Positions 55,593-64,000 of a stretch of DNA of 64,000 nucleotides are shown one piece after another. The position numbers and the translations under genes are program-made. The notes below the pieces were generated by a model. The model did no database searches. It saw nothing but the letters and a program-made list of their open reading frames with translations, and was not told the origin of the DNA. Numbering within the stretch: position 1 is the first letter of the stretch; the number at the start of each line of letters is the position of its first letter. Where the stretch lies: the NCBI GenBank assembly GCA_902802515.1, contig CADCMM010000002.1, forward strand, positions 1-64,000, written 5' to 3'. This DNA comes from an uncultured Lachnospiraceae bacterium (GTDB lineage Bacteria > Bacillota > Clostridia > Lachnospirales > Lachnospiraceae).

Positions 55593-55838
55593 ATGATCAG
55601 TCAAAAGATAACCAGTAATGGCGGCGCTGAGATTGGCGAGATGATTCCTCATATAGTTCAAACGGCATGTGCTTATAAGAGCGCCATCACGTTTGAAGTG
55701 GAGTATAAGCGTGTCAATGCAAAAAGCATCATGGGTGTTATGGCTTTGGCCAGTCAGAAAGCATCCGCAATCAATGTTTGCGTCGACGGCGTGGATGAGG
55801 AGGAAGCTCTGAAAGCTATGACTGGACTTCTGGAGTAA
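55593..55838 (+). CDS. HPr-like protein lacking the active-site histidine (Crh-like)
   Basis: The 81-residue protein has the HPr fold pattern and the regulatory-site segment VNAKSIMGVMAL, in which Ser45 corresponds to HPr Ser46. In ungapped alignment with HPr the active-site segment G-I/L-H15-A-R17-P is replaced by A-E-I14-G-E-M, so neither His15 nor Arg17 is present. It therefore should not carry phosphate in the sugar PTS but could be phosphorylated by HPr kinase and act with CcpA, like Bacillus Crh (which has Gln15). It is monocistronic, with its own promoter and terminator. Confidence 0.85.
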   Translation: MISQKITSNGGAEIGEMIPHIVQTACAYKSAITFEVEYKRVNAKSIMGVMALASQKASAINVCVDGVDEEEALKAMTGLLE

Positions 55839-55854
55839 AGATGATACTAAATGG

Positions 55855-55899
55855 AAAGCACCGCAAGGAATGGAGAACCTGTGCAGTGCTTTTCTTTTA
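55855..55899 (+). terminator. Terminator after the HPr-like gene
   Basis: AAAGCAC (55855-55861) pairs with GTGCTTT (55886-55892), followed by a T-rich tail. Confidence 0.65.
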
Positions 55900-55945
55900 C
55901 ACAAAACAGGATTCATTAATGAAGTGATACTCAAAGGGGAAATGT

Positions 55946-56344
55946 ATGTATACAAAAAGAAGTGTGATGGTTTGTTTGTTGCTGGCGGTGTCTGCAGCTT
56001 TGTGCGGATGCAGCCCGGTGCCGGATAGCCTGGTACAGACTACGTGGAAACTGACATCGTTGATAACCCCGTCAGGAACAGAGTATGATGAAAAAGCATA
56101 TGATGCTATTATCGGTGAGACATTCTACCGTTTTGAGACGGAGGGCAGAATGGTCAGCAGCGTGGGTGGCCAGGAAGATGAGGTTTCTTATACATATACA
56201 TATGAAGATGGGGTGTTGAAAATATCTTCAGAGGATTTGGAATGTACCGGTACGGTAAAACGCGGTGAGATCCGACTGAAGCTTGGCGAAGAGGGGGAAG
56301 CGATTCTTACGGAACAGACGATGGGCGGAGAAGAAAAACGTTGA
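55946..56344 (+). CDS. Small lipoprotein of unknown function
   Basis: The 132-residue protein has a lipoprotein signal peptide with lipobox ALCGC (Cys at about residue 22), so it is membrane-anchored outside the cell. The remaining 110 residues are beta-rich with alternating motifs (TTWKLTSLITPSGTEYDE, YTYTYEDGVLKISSEDLE), reminiscent of the lipocalin-like proteins common in Firmicutes. AAGGGGAA precedes the ATG. No function can be assigned. Confidence 0.75.
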   Translation: MYTKRSVMVCLLLAVSAALCGCSPVPDSLVQTTWKLTSLITPSGTEYDEKAYDAIIGETFYRFETEGRMVSSVGGQEDEVSYTYTYEDGVLKISSEDLECTGTVKRGEIRLKLGEEGEAILTEQTMGGEEKR

Positions 56345-56478
56345 GCGCCTTCAGCCAGTATTTATGGTGTGATCATGGAGATTTAGATAAGAACAAAAGT
56401 GTGCTTTGCGCGCGAAGCTGCGCATCCTTTGCCCGAAGGGCTTTCTCGTATAGGAGACAAAGTTTCCTATACGAGAAC

Positions 56479-56518
56479 AAAAACCAGAAACTTCACTTCT
56501 GCAAAGTTTCCGGTTTTT
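56479..56518 (-). terminator. Terminator of tRNA-Arg
   Basis: On the minus strand AAAACCGGAAACTT pairs with AAGTTTCTGGTTTT and ends in T residues, just downstream of the tRNA. A second perfect hairpin CTCGTATAGGA/TCCTATACGAG lies at 56444-56475. Confidence 0.75.
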
Positions 56519-56522
56519 CTGC

Positions 56523-56596
56523 CGTGTGCTAGAGGATTCGAACCCCCGACCTTTTGGTCCGTAGCCAAACGCTCTATCCAGCTGAGCTAAGCACAC
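56523..56596 (-). tRNA. tRNA-Arg (anticodon ACG)
   Basis: The minus strand folds as a complete cloverleaf: acceptor GTGTGCT/AGCACAC, D arm GCTCAGCTGGATAGAGC, anticodon stem TTTGG/CCAAA with loop CTACGGA (anticodon ACG, read as ICG), and the T arm with loop TTCGAAT. The discriminator base is G and CCA is not encoded. It lies alone, not in a tRNA cluster. Confidence 0.95.
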
Positions 56597-56659
56597 AATT
56601 AGTTATCAAATATCCACCTGACAACAGACTAAATCATACAATATCTTTTATTCTTTGTC

Positions 56660-56795
56660 AAGTACTTTTTTAGGGAAGCGCTGATTAAACGCTGATTAAA
56701 GCGCTTCCCTCGCGAAAATCGCGGCACGGAGTGCCATTCTACTGCGATTTTCTGCAATCCTGCGGACACATATTTCACTTGGCGAAGTATGAGCC
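56660..56795. repeat. Hairpin array between tRNA-Arg and the kinase gene
   Basis: Stems in order: AGGGAAGCGCT/AGCGCTTCCCT (56672-56712, containing two GCTGATTAAA units), GCGAAAATCGC/GCGATTTTC with inner GGCAC/GTGCC, and ATTTCACT/AGTGAAAT (56769-56804), which reaches the 3' end of the kinase gene. The last may serve as its terminator. Confidence 0.55.
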
Positions 56796-57653
56796 TTAGT
56801 GAAATGGCGTACAAAGAAGAAGATCTTGGAGAAGTTCCTTTGCGGTCTGATAGCGCTCATTGGGGACTTTCCTAGTGCATTTTTCTATGATCCTGCGCAC
56901 GTTTGGAGAGAATTCACATAGGCTGTCCGGTGAAATATCATACTCTCCGGTAACGCAATAATGCAGCAGGATGCCAACGGAGTAAAGATCACTGCGGACA
57001 TCTGCGGTTTGCTTGTAAAAAAACTCCGGCGGAGCGGTGGCCTGTGTACCCATGACCGGTGTATCCGATCTTTTCCTCTTTGGAATATGACATGAAATGC
57101 CAAGATCAATAAGGTGGCAAATGCCGCCGGCATCTACCACGACATTTTGCGGCTTGACATCACGATGGATCACGGGAGGGGTTAGCGAGTGGAGAAAATG
57201 GAGCAGCTTTACTACCTGAGTGATATAAAGAAGGGCTTGCCCTTCAGGCAGCCCTGTTTTTTTATAATTTGACTCGCACAATTCTTCCAAAGTATGTCCC
57301 TGAATGTAACTGCGTATAAAGTAATAGGTTCCATTCAGCTCGCCTAATTTTAAGGCTACCGGAAAAACTGCGGTATCCGGCTTGCATTGACGGTTTATCA
57401 GGTTCAGAATATAATTTTCATTGGTCAGAGCTTCTGTAAATATCGGATCGCAAGCTGTCTTTAACAGAACTTTCTGCCTGGAGGATTTTTGATATAACAG
57501 GTAGGCGGCCGTCTGATCCGAATATTTGAGGCAGGAAAGTATTTTGTAGTCGAAAGAAAGAGAAACGGGAAGGGAAAGAGAAACTTTCTCAAATTCTTTG
57601 GAAAATTCTGATGAAAGATGCTCTGTCAAAATGGCTCCCGTTTTATGACTCAT
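56796..57653 (-). CDS. Cytosolic Ser/Thr protein kinase
   Basis: The 285-residue protein is a eukaryotic-like (Hanks) kinase domain with no membrane segment or extracellular sensor. Lys65 (VLLKTA), the catalytic loop HRDVKPQN (163-170), DLG (183-185, in place of DFG), APPE (207-210) and SDLYSVGILL are present. The glycine-rich loop is not recognisable (SCLKYSDQTAAY), so ATP binding may be atypical. The start overlaps the HTH gene by four bases. Co-expression and the divergent giant surface protein suggest a local regulatory unit, by inference. Confidence 0.9.
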   Translation of the reverse strand: MSHKTGAILTEHLSSEFSKEFEKVSLSLPVSLSFDYKILSCLKYSDQTAAYLLYQKSSRQKVLLKTACDPIFTEALTNENYILNLINRQCKPDTAVFPVALKLGELNGTYYFIRSYIQGHTLEELCESNYKKTGLPEGQALLYITQVVKLLHFLHSLTPPVIHRDVKPQNVVVDAGGICHLIDLGISCHIPKRKRSDTPVMGTQATAPPEFFYKQTADVRSDLYSVGILLHYCVTGEYDISPDSLCEFSPNVRRIIEKCTRKVPNERYQTAKELLQDLLLCTPFH

Positions 57654-58108
57654 GTAGATTCCTCCCGATATAAGGGTGCTTCGTTGAGACTCAGCAGAAA
57701 ATCGTTCGTCTGCTGCATAGTGTATTTTTTTTCAATCGCGAAAATAATGGCGGCATCCCTTCGCACTTTTGCGTAGAGTGTGCCCTGATTTGACAGCCTC
57801 AGAAGTTGGTTTGTTTCTGCCAGAGTGGCTTTCATGCACAGACTGATACGAAGTATCATATTCCGCCCGGGCATTTTCTGACCGCTGAGAATGTGATAAA
57901 AGTAGGAACGCTCGATGCCGCTGGCGCTGATGATGCCTTTGGCGGAAAAATGATGTTTTTCCATAGCATCATAAAGATAATGACAGAAGACCGGATCGTT
58001 TGTTACATCGTGATAAAATTTTGTGACATCCGAAAACTGATCGGACTTTTTAATGGCAGATAAAAGCTGTGATGTTGTTATATTGCTCTTTACTGAAGCA
58101 TCACTCAA
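57650..58108 (-). CDS. XRE-like helix-turn-helix regulator paired with the kinase
   Basis: The 152-residue protein has a helical N-terminal part and a central XRE/Cro-like segment (FSAKGIISASGIERSYFYHI, LSGQKMPGRNMILRISLCM), followed by helices with LRLSNQGTLYAKVRRDAAI. The TTG at 58108 is preferred because GGAGG lies eight bases upstream; a GTG at 58117 would overlap that RBS. It is translated just before the kinase, which may phosphorylate it; this is inference. Confidence 0.8.
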   Translation of the reverse strand: MSDASVKSNITTSQLLSAIKKSDQFSDVTKFYHDVTNDPVFCHYLYDAMEKHHFSAKGIISASGIERSYFYHILSGQKMPGRNMILRISLCMKATLAETNQLLRLSNQGTLYAKVRRDAAIIFAIEKKYTMQQTNDFLLSLNEAPLYREEST

Positions 58109-58162
58109 AATGATCACCTCCTATTTAATCAGTAAGAAACAGAATAAATCGGGGTTAAAACC

Positions 58163-58192
58163 AGTATAACACATGCTGTAAGACTGTGGCAA
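58163..58192 (-). promoter_or_regulatory. Promoter of the HTH-kinase operon
   Basis: On the minus strand TTGCCA (58192-58187) and TATACT (58168-58163) are 18 bases apart, with TGT before the -10 box. Confidence 0.6.
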
Positions 58193-58251
58193 TCTGTTCA
58201 TTTTTGCGAAATTAAAAGTCTTCTGTTAGGACACCAATAATTCAGACCGGA

Positions 58252-58260
58252 TGGTATAAT
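58252..58260 (+). promoter_or_regulatory. Extended -10 promoter of the giant secreted protein
   Basis: TGGTATAAT at 58252-58260 is an extended -10 element without a clear -35 box, which is typical of activator-dependent promoters. It diverges from the HTH-kinase promoter about 60 bases away. Confidence 0.5.
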
Positions 58261-58325
58261 CTTCATATATATTACCTTTTGTTCTGAAACTTGACGAGGA
58301 ATATGCTAAAAGGAGGAAGATGGTT

Positions 58326-61300
58326 ATGAAGAACAGGAAAATGCCGATGTTTATGGCTATGGTCATAACCTGTACGGAGGTGATGGGGTCAGGACTTCCC
58401 GTGTTTGCCAGCGATGAATGGGCATACCAGGAAGAAACATCGGAGATTTCTCTGGAAGACGAGCTGCTGCTGGACGAGGAAGAGGAAACAGAAGAATTTG
58501 AAACGTCTGCGGAGGAGGCTGCTCCTTCGTATACGGAGGAAGCTGTTCAGGATGATGATTCTGCGTTGGCGTGGGACGAGGTTATCATTGATGAGGAATC
58601 GTTTGAAGAAACGAAAGAGGAAGGTGTGCAGTATCTGGCTGCAGGAGAGTACGTGATTTCATTCAAAGATCTGCGCGGAGATGGGGAAAGCTGGATCTAC
58701 ACAGATGGGAAACAGACCCTAAGTCTGGATACGCAGGCTCTGGCTGAGGCGGGAGATTATAAGCTGGAGTGGAAATTCGGATATGCAATAGAAGACGGCT
58801 TTCAGGAACTGGAGCAAGAAGCATTCCTTTCTGTCAGCGAAGATGGCAGTGAGGCTGTTATTGACGGAGCCGGTCTGAAAGAGGCTCTTCCGGAAGGGCA
58901 GGAAGTGATTGAGGTACGCGTCGCCGCTATAGTGGAGGAGGAAGAGGTAGGAAACGCGGCAGTTCAGCTGGAGATGCGTGAGCCGATCTGTGAATATCAG
59001 TTCCCCGAACAGAGTATCACTGTGAATGCCGGGGACAGCTGGGAGTTCAGCGCTTCCCTGACCTGCCATGTGGAAAATGCAGATCATCCTTCCGGTGAGG
59101 ATGTTGAAGTGGCTGTTACTGCTGTTTCGACAGAAACAGTAGATGGAGCTGAGGATGCTCTTGTGTGCGAACAGAAGGAGGACGAAAGCGGATGGATCCT
59201 TCGGGCCAATAGCTATGGACATGCGGTTGTTGCTTTGACGTACAACCTTATAGATGACACGCAGAGTGAGGAACCGTACCAGGTTGACGTTTGGATCAAT
59301 GACGATATTTGGAATATGGAACTGGAGAGCAGCTCAGGAAGTTCTTATCTGCTCCAGGCTTCTTCTCTGGATTTGACGGCGAAAATTGATCATAAAGTTT
59401 ATGATGAAAGCAACGGTCTTCAGGATGCCGACGCCAATGTGGTATGTGAATGGGAGAGCGACAGTGACGGTTGGGCGGATGCCATTACACTTTTGCAGGA
59501 TGAGGAAAACGGGAATATTTGCCATATAGCAGCAAAGGCTGATCTGGAAAACGACAAGGATGTACACATTTTGGTGACAGCCTATCTCCTTGGCGAAGAT
59601 GGAGAAAAACTGTTCAATGAAGAGACCGGCAATTACATTTCAGTGACGACTGGCGATATCCTGCTGCATGTAAGAAAAACATCCTTCAAACTGCAGCCTG
59701 ACGAATTAGAAACGTATAGCCTTGAACCAGGCGCAGAAATAGTGGTTTCACCCAAACTTGAGATTACTTATTCCGGGGAAGAAGGCGAAGAAATCACTGA
59801 ACCAATGGAGGAAGAGAATATACGTTACCGTTGGGAATGGGATCCGACCGCGGTTGAGATCAAAGATGTCGAGGAGACAGTACTTGGTCAGGAAGAAGAT
59901 GGATCTGATACATATGGAAGCGCCCCGTTTATATTAAAAAAACTGGAGAATGTGCAGACGGTTGTTAAACTGATCGCTGAAGTGCAGGATTCGGAAGGTA
60001 CATATAGGGAAGCTGACAGCAAAGAATGGACGCTGGAAGAGTTGGAATACAACATCAGCTTCGAAAATCTGCGGGGAGAAAATTCAACTTGGATATATAC
60101 GAACGAAACGCAGATTCTTTGTGTGAATACGGAAGAGTTAGCGGATCGGGACAATTATACCCTGGAATGGAAGTTCGGATATTGGAACGATAGTGTTTTT
60201 CAGGAGCTTGATACAGAGAAGGAATTTTATGAAGTAAAAGAGGATCCAAGCGAAGCCATTATTTATGGCAGTATTTTGAAAGAAGCTCTTACCGAAGACA
60301 ACGATGGAATTGATGTGTCTGTGACTGTCAAAGTAAACGGGATCGAAGTCGGCGGAACTTCAACATGGCTCAGCTTGAGAGAACCGGAATATAAATATTC
60401 TTATGTTCTGAGTCAGCCCGGCGATAATGAAATGCTCTTAGGAGACAGTATCTGGGTCGGAAAATGGGATGCATCCTGTTGGGTAAAAGACCAGTATGAA
60501 CCTGAAGGAGCGGATGTAGACCTTGAGATCCAGGGCATTGAGATTACCGGCTTTGAGCGATGGAATGAAGAAGATGGTGCATGGGAAGCAACAGACGATG
60601 CCATCATCCGACTGGAAGAAGACGAAGATGGAAAAGGCTGGAACCTGGCAGGTCAGGAATATGGGCGAGCGATTGTAACGGTTACTTATAGTCCGATCAG
60701 AGAGGGCATGGATCCGGAAGTTCAGGAAAATCTGTATGTTTTCGTCAACGCAGATGCCTATGATCTGAGTCTGTATTATCAGAATAACTCGGATCAGATG
60801 CTGCCGGAGAGCCTGATGATGGTAACTACCGGTCTATCACACAGCTGGAAATACAGCGAGTATGATCAGGGCGAAGAGACTGTATATGATTACCGTTTAC
60901 AAATAGAAACAGATGATCAGGGTAATCCCTGTTACGATACGGATGTCATTCGCGCTTCTGTATCAGAGGATGAGCAGGGACTTGTGATCGAATCGCTGAC
61001 CCAGGAAGGCGATACGGATATTCTTGTGAGTTTCAGCTGCCCTGAAATTGATGAGGAAGGAAATCTGACTTACATATCAAAGGGAACCAAAAACGTACAT
61101 GTTCATGTGACAAATTGTTATTACGTATGGGATCCTGAAGAACTTTTGACAGAAACCGGTGAAATTGTGAACCCGTCTCTGGGGGAACAGCTGAATCTCG
61201 CAGACTATGATCTGCAGGTGTACCGTATTGAAGCGGGAGCGGAAGGACGTGTTCCGGAAGAGAACATCCGTATATGCATTGATTTAAAGAGCCTGGATCA

Positions 61301-63899
61301 GGATGCATGGAGTGTTTTGGAAGGAACCGAAGATCAGGATATACCTGTACTTTTGCGGACAGGAAACTGGGATACCGATGTGAGAGTGTACGCTGAGAAA
61401 AATGAGGCAGATGAAAATGAGGCGGAGAACTGGGTAGAGTTCACGGACTGGCAGTATCATATTCCTTCAGTAGATTATTATACGGATTTAGAGGTTTCCT
61501 ATGGAAGCCGTTGGAATATGTGGATGTTCACAAATGCGCCGCTGACTTTAGCTATGGTTGCGGATGAGCGATTGAAAGATCTTGCCTATAAGACTGAGTG
61601 GGATGTAAAAGTTTATCGGGAAGATGAACTTGTGGATCCGGCAGAGTATGTTTTGTCAGAAGTGAGCGATGACGAAAAGACAATTACATTGACTGCTTTA
61701 GATGGAGATCAGTCTATTCATTTTGAAGTACAGGCTGTGATAAGCTATAATAATCATGAACTTGGACGTCAGGATATTACAATCAACGTGCAGGAACCTC
61801 AATATTTCTATAATTATATTCTTAGCCAGCCCGGCGATAACGAGATGTTGGTTGGGAATAGTATTCTGGTAGGCAGCTCAGATGCTGATTGCTGGGTACA
61901 GGATCGGTACAACACATGGGGAGGATACGAGCAAGCGGAAATCCAAAGCATCGAAATTGAGGAACAACAAAAATGGAATGAGAAAGAGGGCATTTGGGAA
62001 GCTGCGGATGATGTGATTGTTGCTCTTAACGAGAACGAGAGTGAAACAGGGAAAAGCTGGAACCTGAAAGGGGAAGCGGTTGGACGTGCTTTGTTAAAAG
62101 TAACCTACGCTCCTATCAGAGAAGGCATGGATCCTGTTATCCAAGATGATTTGGAAATTTATGTAAGCAGTGATGTTTACTATTTGACAGTTAATTATCC
62201 GAATAATTCCGACCAGATGCTGCCGGAAAGTGAAATGGTCGTTACTACCAGTCTGCAGCATAAGTGGAAAGGTGACGATGAAGATGGCGAGGAAGCGGTT
62301 CAGGATTACCGCCTGGAGATTGCCACGGATGAGCTGTATCAAGAACCGTTCTATGACACAAATCTCATTTCAGCTGAAGTGACGGAGGACGGCAAAGGTA
62401 TCCAGATCAACTCTTTCAGCAATGGGTGGGATACTACGATCACAGTGAATTATAAGATACCTCAGATGGATCGGGCAGGAAACTATGTGACGGATGAAAC
62501 GGGAGAGATTGTATACCAGCAGGTCGGATCCTATGATGTTTATGTCAATGTGAATTATAATTATAAGAACATCCTGGCAGATCAGATGCTTCTGGGCGAA
62601 GGTGATACGGCTTCTGCCGATGAGATCGGGGCAGTGCTGATGCAGTACGACGCAGAGGAAGGCCAAGACGGCACCGAGATTGAGGCGAAGTTTTATTTCA
62701 GAGGCCTGAGCACTCTTGCATTAGAGTATGGTATTTCTATATCGGAAGACGGAAAAACCCTTACGGTTCCGGAAAATATTTTTGAAACCATGGAAGAAGA
62801 TCCGCCGCTGGTTCTTGGATTGACATTGGGAGCCAGATATAACAATAACTGGGACGAAGAAGAAACCTTCGAAGTTTCGTATCCGTTTATTTTGCATCAG
62901 CATCAGTGGACGGACACCAGAACGGAACCGACCTGTACGAAAGCCGGGAGTCATGTTCATACCTGTGAAATCTGCGGAAAGACAGAGACAGAAGTATTGC
63001 CGGCAAAAGGTCATACCCCGGGTGCATGGAAGGTGACAAAAGCAGCTACATGCAGCACAGCCGGCACGCAGACACAGTACTGCAGCGTTTGTAATGTGGT
63101 TCTTGCAACAAAAGCAATTCCGGCTACTGGAAATCACTCCTGGAGCGCATGGAAAGTGACAAAGGCTGCTACGACTACCCAGGGAGGTACCGAGACCAGA
63201 AAATGCTCTGTCTGCGGTAAGATTGAGACAAGAGCCACAGCAAAGCTTCCTTATGATGAGAAGGGTGATCCCAACGATACTACTTCTGTGGCGGGCACAG
63301 AAAACGCGATCATGAACACCTCCAGTAAAGATGAGGATATCAAAGATTCATCCTACGGTATGCTGCAGGCACAGGCCAAGAAAGTTACCAAGACTGCAAT
63401 CACTATCAAGTGGAATAAGGTCAGCGGTGCTTCCGGATATATCGTATATGGCGCACAATGCGGGCAGAAATCAACGCAGTTGTACAAAGGTACCAAACTT
63501 ACTTACAAGCAGTCAAAGCTTAAAAAGGGCACTTACTATAAGTATACGGTAGTAGCATACAAGGTGGCGAATGGACAGCAGAAGGTGATTGCGTCTTCCA
63601 AGACGCTCCATATCGCTACTGCTGGCGGAAAAGTAGGAAACTATAGTTCCGTTAAGGTAAATAAAAAGAATGTTACGCTCAAAACAAAGAAGACCTTTAA
63701 GATTAAGGCAACAGCAGTGAAATCTTCTGCTAAGCTGAAAGTGAAGAAGCACAGGGCGCTCAAGTACGAATCCTCGAATCCGGCCGTTGCTACGGTCAGC
63801 TCAAAAGGAGTCATCAAAGCCAAGAGCAAGGGTACCTGCACCATCTATGTATATACACAGAATGGTAAATGTGCGAAAATCAAGGTGAAGGTGAAATAG
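58326..63899 (+). CDS. Giant secreted repeat protein with Cys-pair repeats, FN3-like and Big_2-like C-terminus
   Basis: The 1857-residue protein has a signal peptide (about 1-29, ending VFA) and an acidic Glu-rich stretch (30-100). A module seen at about residues 110, 575 and 1056 shares (V/I)SF-(D/N)LRG and TLEWKFGY-type motifs. A second module at 690 and 1161 begins LSQPGDNEML and includes CWV and W-N-E-EGxWEA. Residues about 1523-1643 hold three repeats with CEIC, CSVC and CSVC pairs. An FN3-like domain (about 1683-1765) and a Lys-rich Big_2 domain (about 1771-1857) end the protein. No LPxTG or membrane anchor is present; the basic end may bind the wall. ATG at 58326 is best spaced from AGGAGG. 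Confidence 0.85.
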   Translation: MKNRKMPMFMAMVITCTEVMGSGLPVFASDEWAYQEETSEISLEDELLLDEEEETEEFETSAEEAAPSYTEEAVQDDDSALAWDEVIIDEESFEETKEEGVQYLAAGEYVISFKDLRGDGESWIYTDGKQTLSLDTQALAEAGDYKLEWKFGYAIEDGFQELEQEAFLSVSEDGSEAVIDGAGLKEALPEGQEVIEVRVAAIVEEEEVGNAAVQLEMREPICEYQFPEQSITVNAGDSWEFSASLTCHVENADHPSGEDVEVAVTAVSTETVDGAEDALVCEQKEDESGWILRANSYGHAVVALTYNLIDDTQSEEPYQVDVWINDDIWNMELESSSGSSYLLQASSLDLTAKIDHKVYDESNGLQDADANVVCEWESDSDGWADAITLLQDEENGNICHIAAKADLENDKDVHILVTAYLLGEDGEKLFNEETGNYISVTTGDILLHVRKTSFKLQPDELETYSLEPGAEIVVSPKLEITYSGEEGEEITEPMEEENIRYRWEWDPTAVEIKDVEETVLGQEEDGSDTYGSAPFILKKLENVQTVVKLIAEVQDSEGTYREADSKEWTLEELEYNISFENLRGENSTWIYTNETQILCVNTEELADRDNYTLEWKFGYWNDSVFQELDTEKEFYEVKEDPSEAIIYGSILKEALTEDNDGIDVSVTVKVNGIEVGGTSTWLSLREPEYKYSYVLSQPGDNEMLLGDSIWVGKWDASCWVKDQYEPEGADVDLEIQGIEITGFERWNEEDGAWEATDDAIIRLEEDEDGKGWNLAGQEYGRAIVTVTYSPIREGMDPEVQENLYVFVNADAYDLSLYYQNNSDQMLPESLMMVTTGLSHSWKYSEYDQGEETVYDYRLQIETDDQGNPCYDTDVIRASVSEDEQGLVIESLTQEGDTDILVSFSCPEIDEEGNLTYISKGTKNVHVHVTNCYYVWDPEELLTETGEIVNPSLGEQLNLADYDLQVYRIEAGAEGRVPEENIRICIDLKSLDQDAWSVLEGTEDQDIPVLLRTGNWDTDVRVYAEKNEADENEAENWVEFTDWQYHIPSVDYYTDLEVSYGSRWNMWMFTNAPLTLAMVADERLKDLAYKTEWDVKVYREDELVDPAEYVLSEVSDDEKTITLTALDGDQSIHFEVQAVISYNNHELGRQDITINVQEPQYFYNYILSQPGDNEMLVGNSILVGSSDADCWVQDRYNTWGGYEQAEIQSIEIEEQQKWNEKEGIWEAADDVIVALNENESETGKSWNLKGEAVGRALLKVTYAPIREGMDPVIQDDLEIYVSSDVYYLTVNYPNNSDQMLPESEMVVTTSLQHKWKGDDEDGEEAVQDYRLEIATDELYQEPFYDTNLISAEVTEDGKGIQINSFSNGWDTTITVNYKIPQMDRAGNYVTDETGEIVYQQVGSYDVYVNVNYNYKNILADQMLLGEGDTASADEIGAVLMQYDAEEGQDGTEIEAKFYFRGLSTLALEYGISISEDGKTLTVPENIFETMEEDPPLVLGLTLGARYNNNWDEEETFEVSYPFILHQHQWTDTRTEPTCTKAGSHVHTCEICGKTETEVLPAKGHTPGAWKVTKAATCSTAGTQTQYCSVCNVVLATKAIPATGNHSWSAWKVTKAATTTQGGTETRKCSVCGKIETRATAKLPYDEKGDPNDTTSVAGTENAIMNTSSKDEDIKDSSYGMLQAQAKKVTKTAITIKWNKVSGASGYIVYGAQCGQKSTQLYKGTKLTYKQSKLKKGTYYKYTVVAYKVANGQQKVIASSKTLHIATAGGKVGNYSSVKVNKKNVTLKTKKTFKIKATAVKSSAKLKVKKHRALKYESSNPAVATVSSKGVIKAKSKGTCTIYVYTQNGKCAKIKVKVK

Positions 63900-63920
63900 T
63901 CTTCTGAAACAAAAGGTTAG

Positions 63921-63959
63921 GGAATCCCCGGACGCCGGAAACGGTGTGCCGGGGATTCC
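63921..63959 (+). terminator. Hairpin after the giant secreted protein gene
   Basis: GGAATCCCCGG pairs perfectly with CCGGGGATTCC; the following bases are only weakly T-rich. Confidence 0.6.
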
Positions 63960-64000
63960 TGATGTTCACACATTTTAGTTGCGAAAACCAAAGGAGAATG

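Overview
The window looks like a chromosomal segment of a strictly anaerobic, low-to-medium GC Gram-positive bacterium, most likely Lachnospiraceae (Clostridia). This is inferred from the gene order of the S10-spc-alpha ribosomal cluster with rpsD inside the alpha operon, the enlarged L17, the flavodiiron/rubredoxin oxygen-defence genes, a pyruvate phosphate dikinase, and many AGGAGG ribosome-binding sites with GTG and TTG starts. No phage, transposase, integrase, CRISPR array or rRNA gene is visible. There is one tRNA gene (Arg, anticodon ACG).

Layout. 1-5.05 kb: a giant wall-anchored surface protein (InlB-type repeats, three DUF11-type domains, VPATGD sorting signal). 5.1-10.1 kb: a sugar ABC importer (binding protein, two permeases, the second with a large N-terminal extension) plus an N-acetylhexosamine 1-kinase; by analogy with bifidobacterial lacto-N-biose/galacto-N-biose loci this is probably host-glycan amino-sugar uptake. 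10.1-13.6 kb: AzlCD amino-acid exporter, then an autoregulated PadR repressor with an unusual iron-sulfur-flavoprotein/SCP2/membrane fusion. 13.7-16.4 kb: four-module flavodiiron protein, rubredoxin, ACT protein. 16.4-22.2 kb: a GntR(YtrA)-ABC operon, HAD hydrolase, methyltransferase, a zinc-ribbon membrane protein and a GNAT enzyme. 22.6-39.9 kb: the full ribosomal protein supercluster rpsJ to rplQ with secY, adk, map, a KOW protein, infA, rpmJ and rpoA.

Downstream of rplQ, the usual Firmicute neighbours ecfA1-ecfA2-ecfT-truA are displaced by about 7.7 kb holding a GNAT enzyme, a cyclophilin and a maltodextrin operon (binding protein, two permeases, 4-alpha-glucanotransferase, LacI regulator); the ECF genes follow the LacI gene by a single base. 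Then come ppdK with a long leader hairpin, an SPFH/ribbon-helix-helix pair, an HPr-like protein lacking the phosphorylatable histidine, a lipoprotein, tRNA-Arg, and a Ser/Thr kinase-HTH pair divergent from a second giant secreted repeat protein (58.3-63.9 kb).

The least ordinary signal is non-coding. Several intergenic spacers, including those inside the ribosomal operons, contain arrays of hairpins and repeated structured elements. Four families can be recognised by eye (29.6/30.2 kb, 35.9/55.4 kb, 19.2/24.7 kb, and a duplication at the end of rpoA). In at least three of them the stems differ between copies by paired, compensating base changes, which suggests selection on folded RNA or on palindromic DNA. 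A 314-bp near-palindromic foldback lies at 19.35-19.66 kb.
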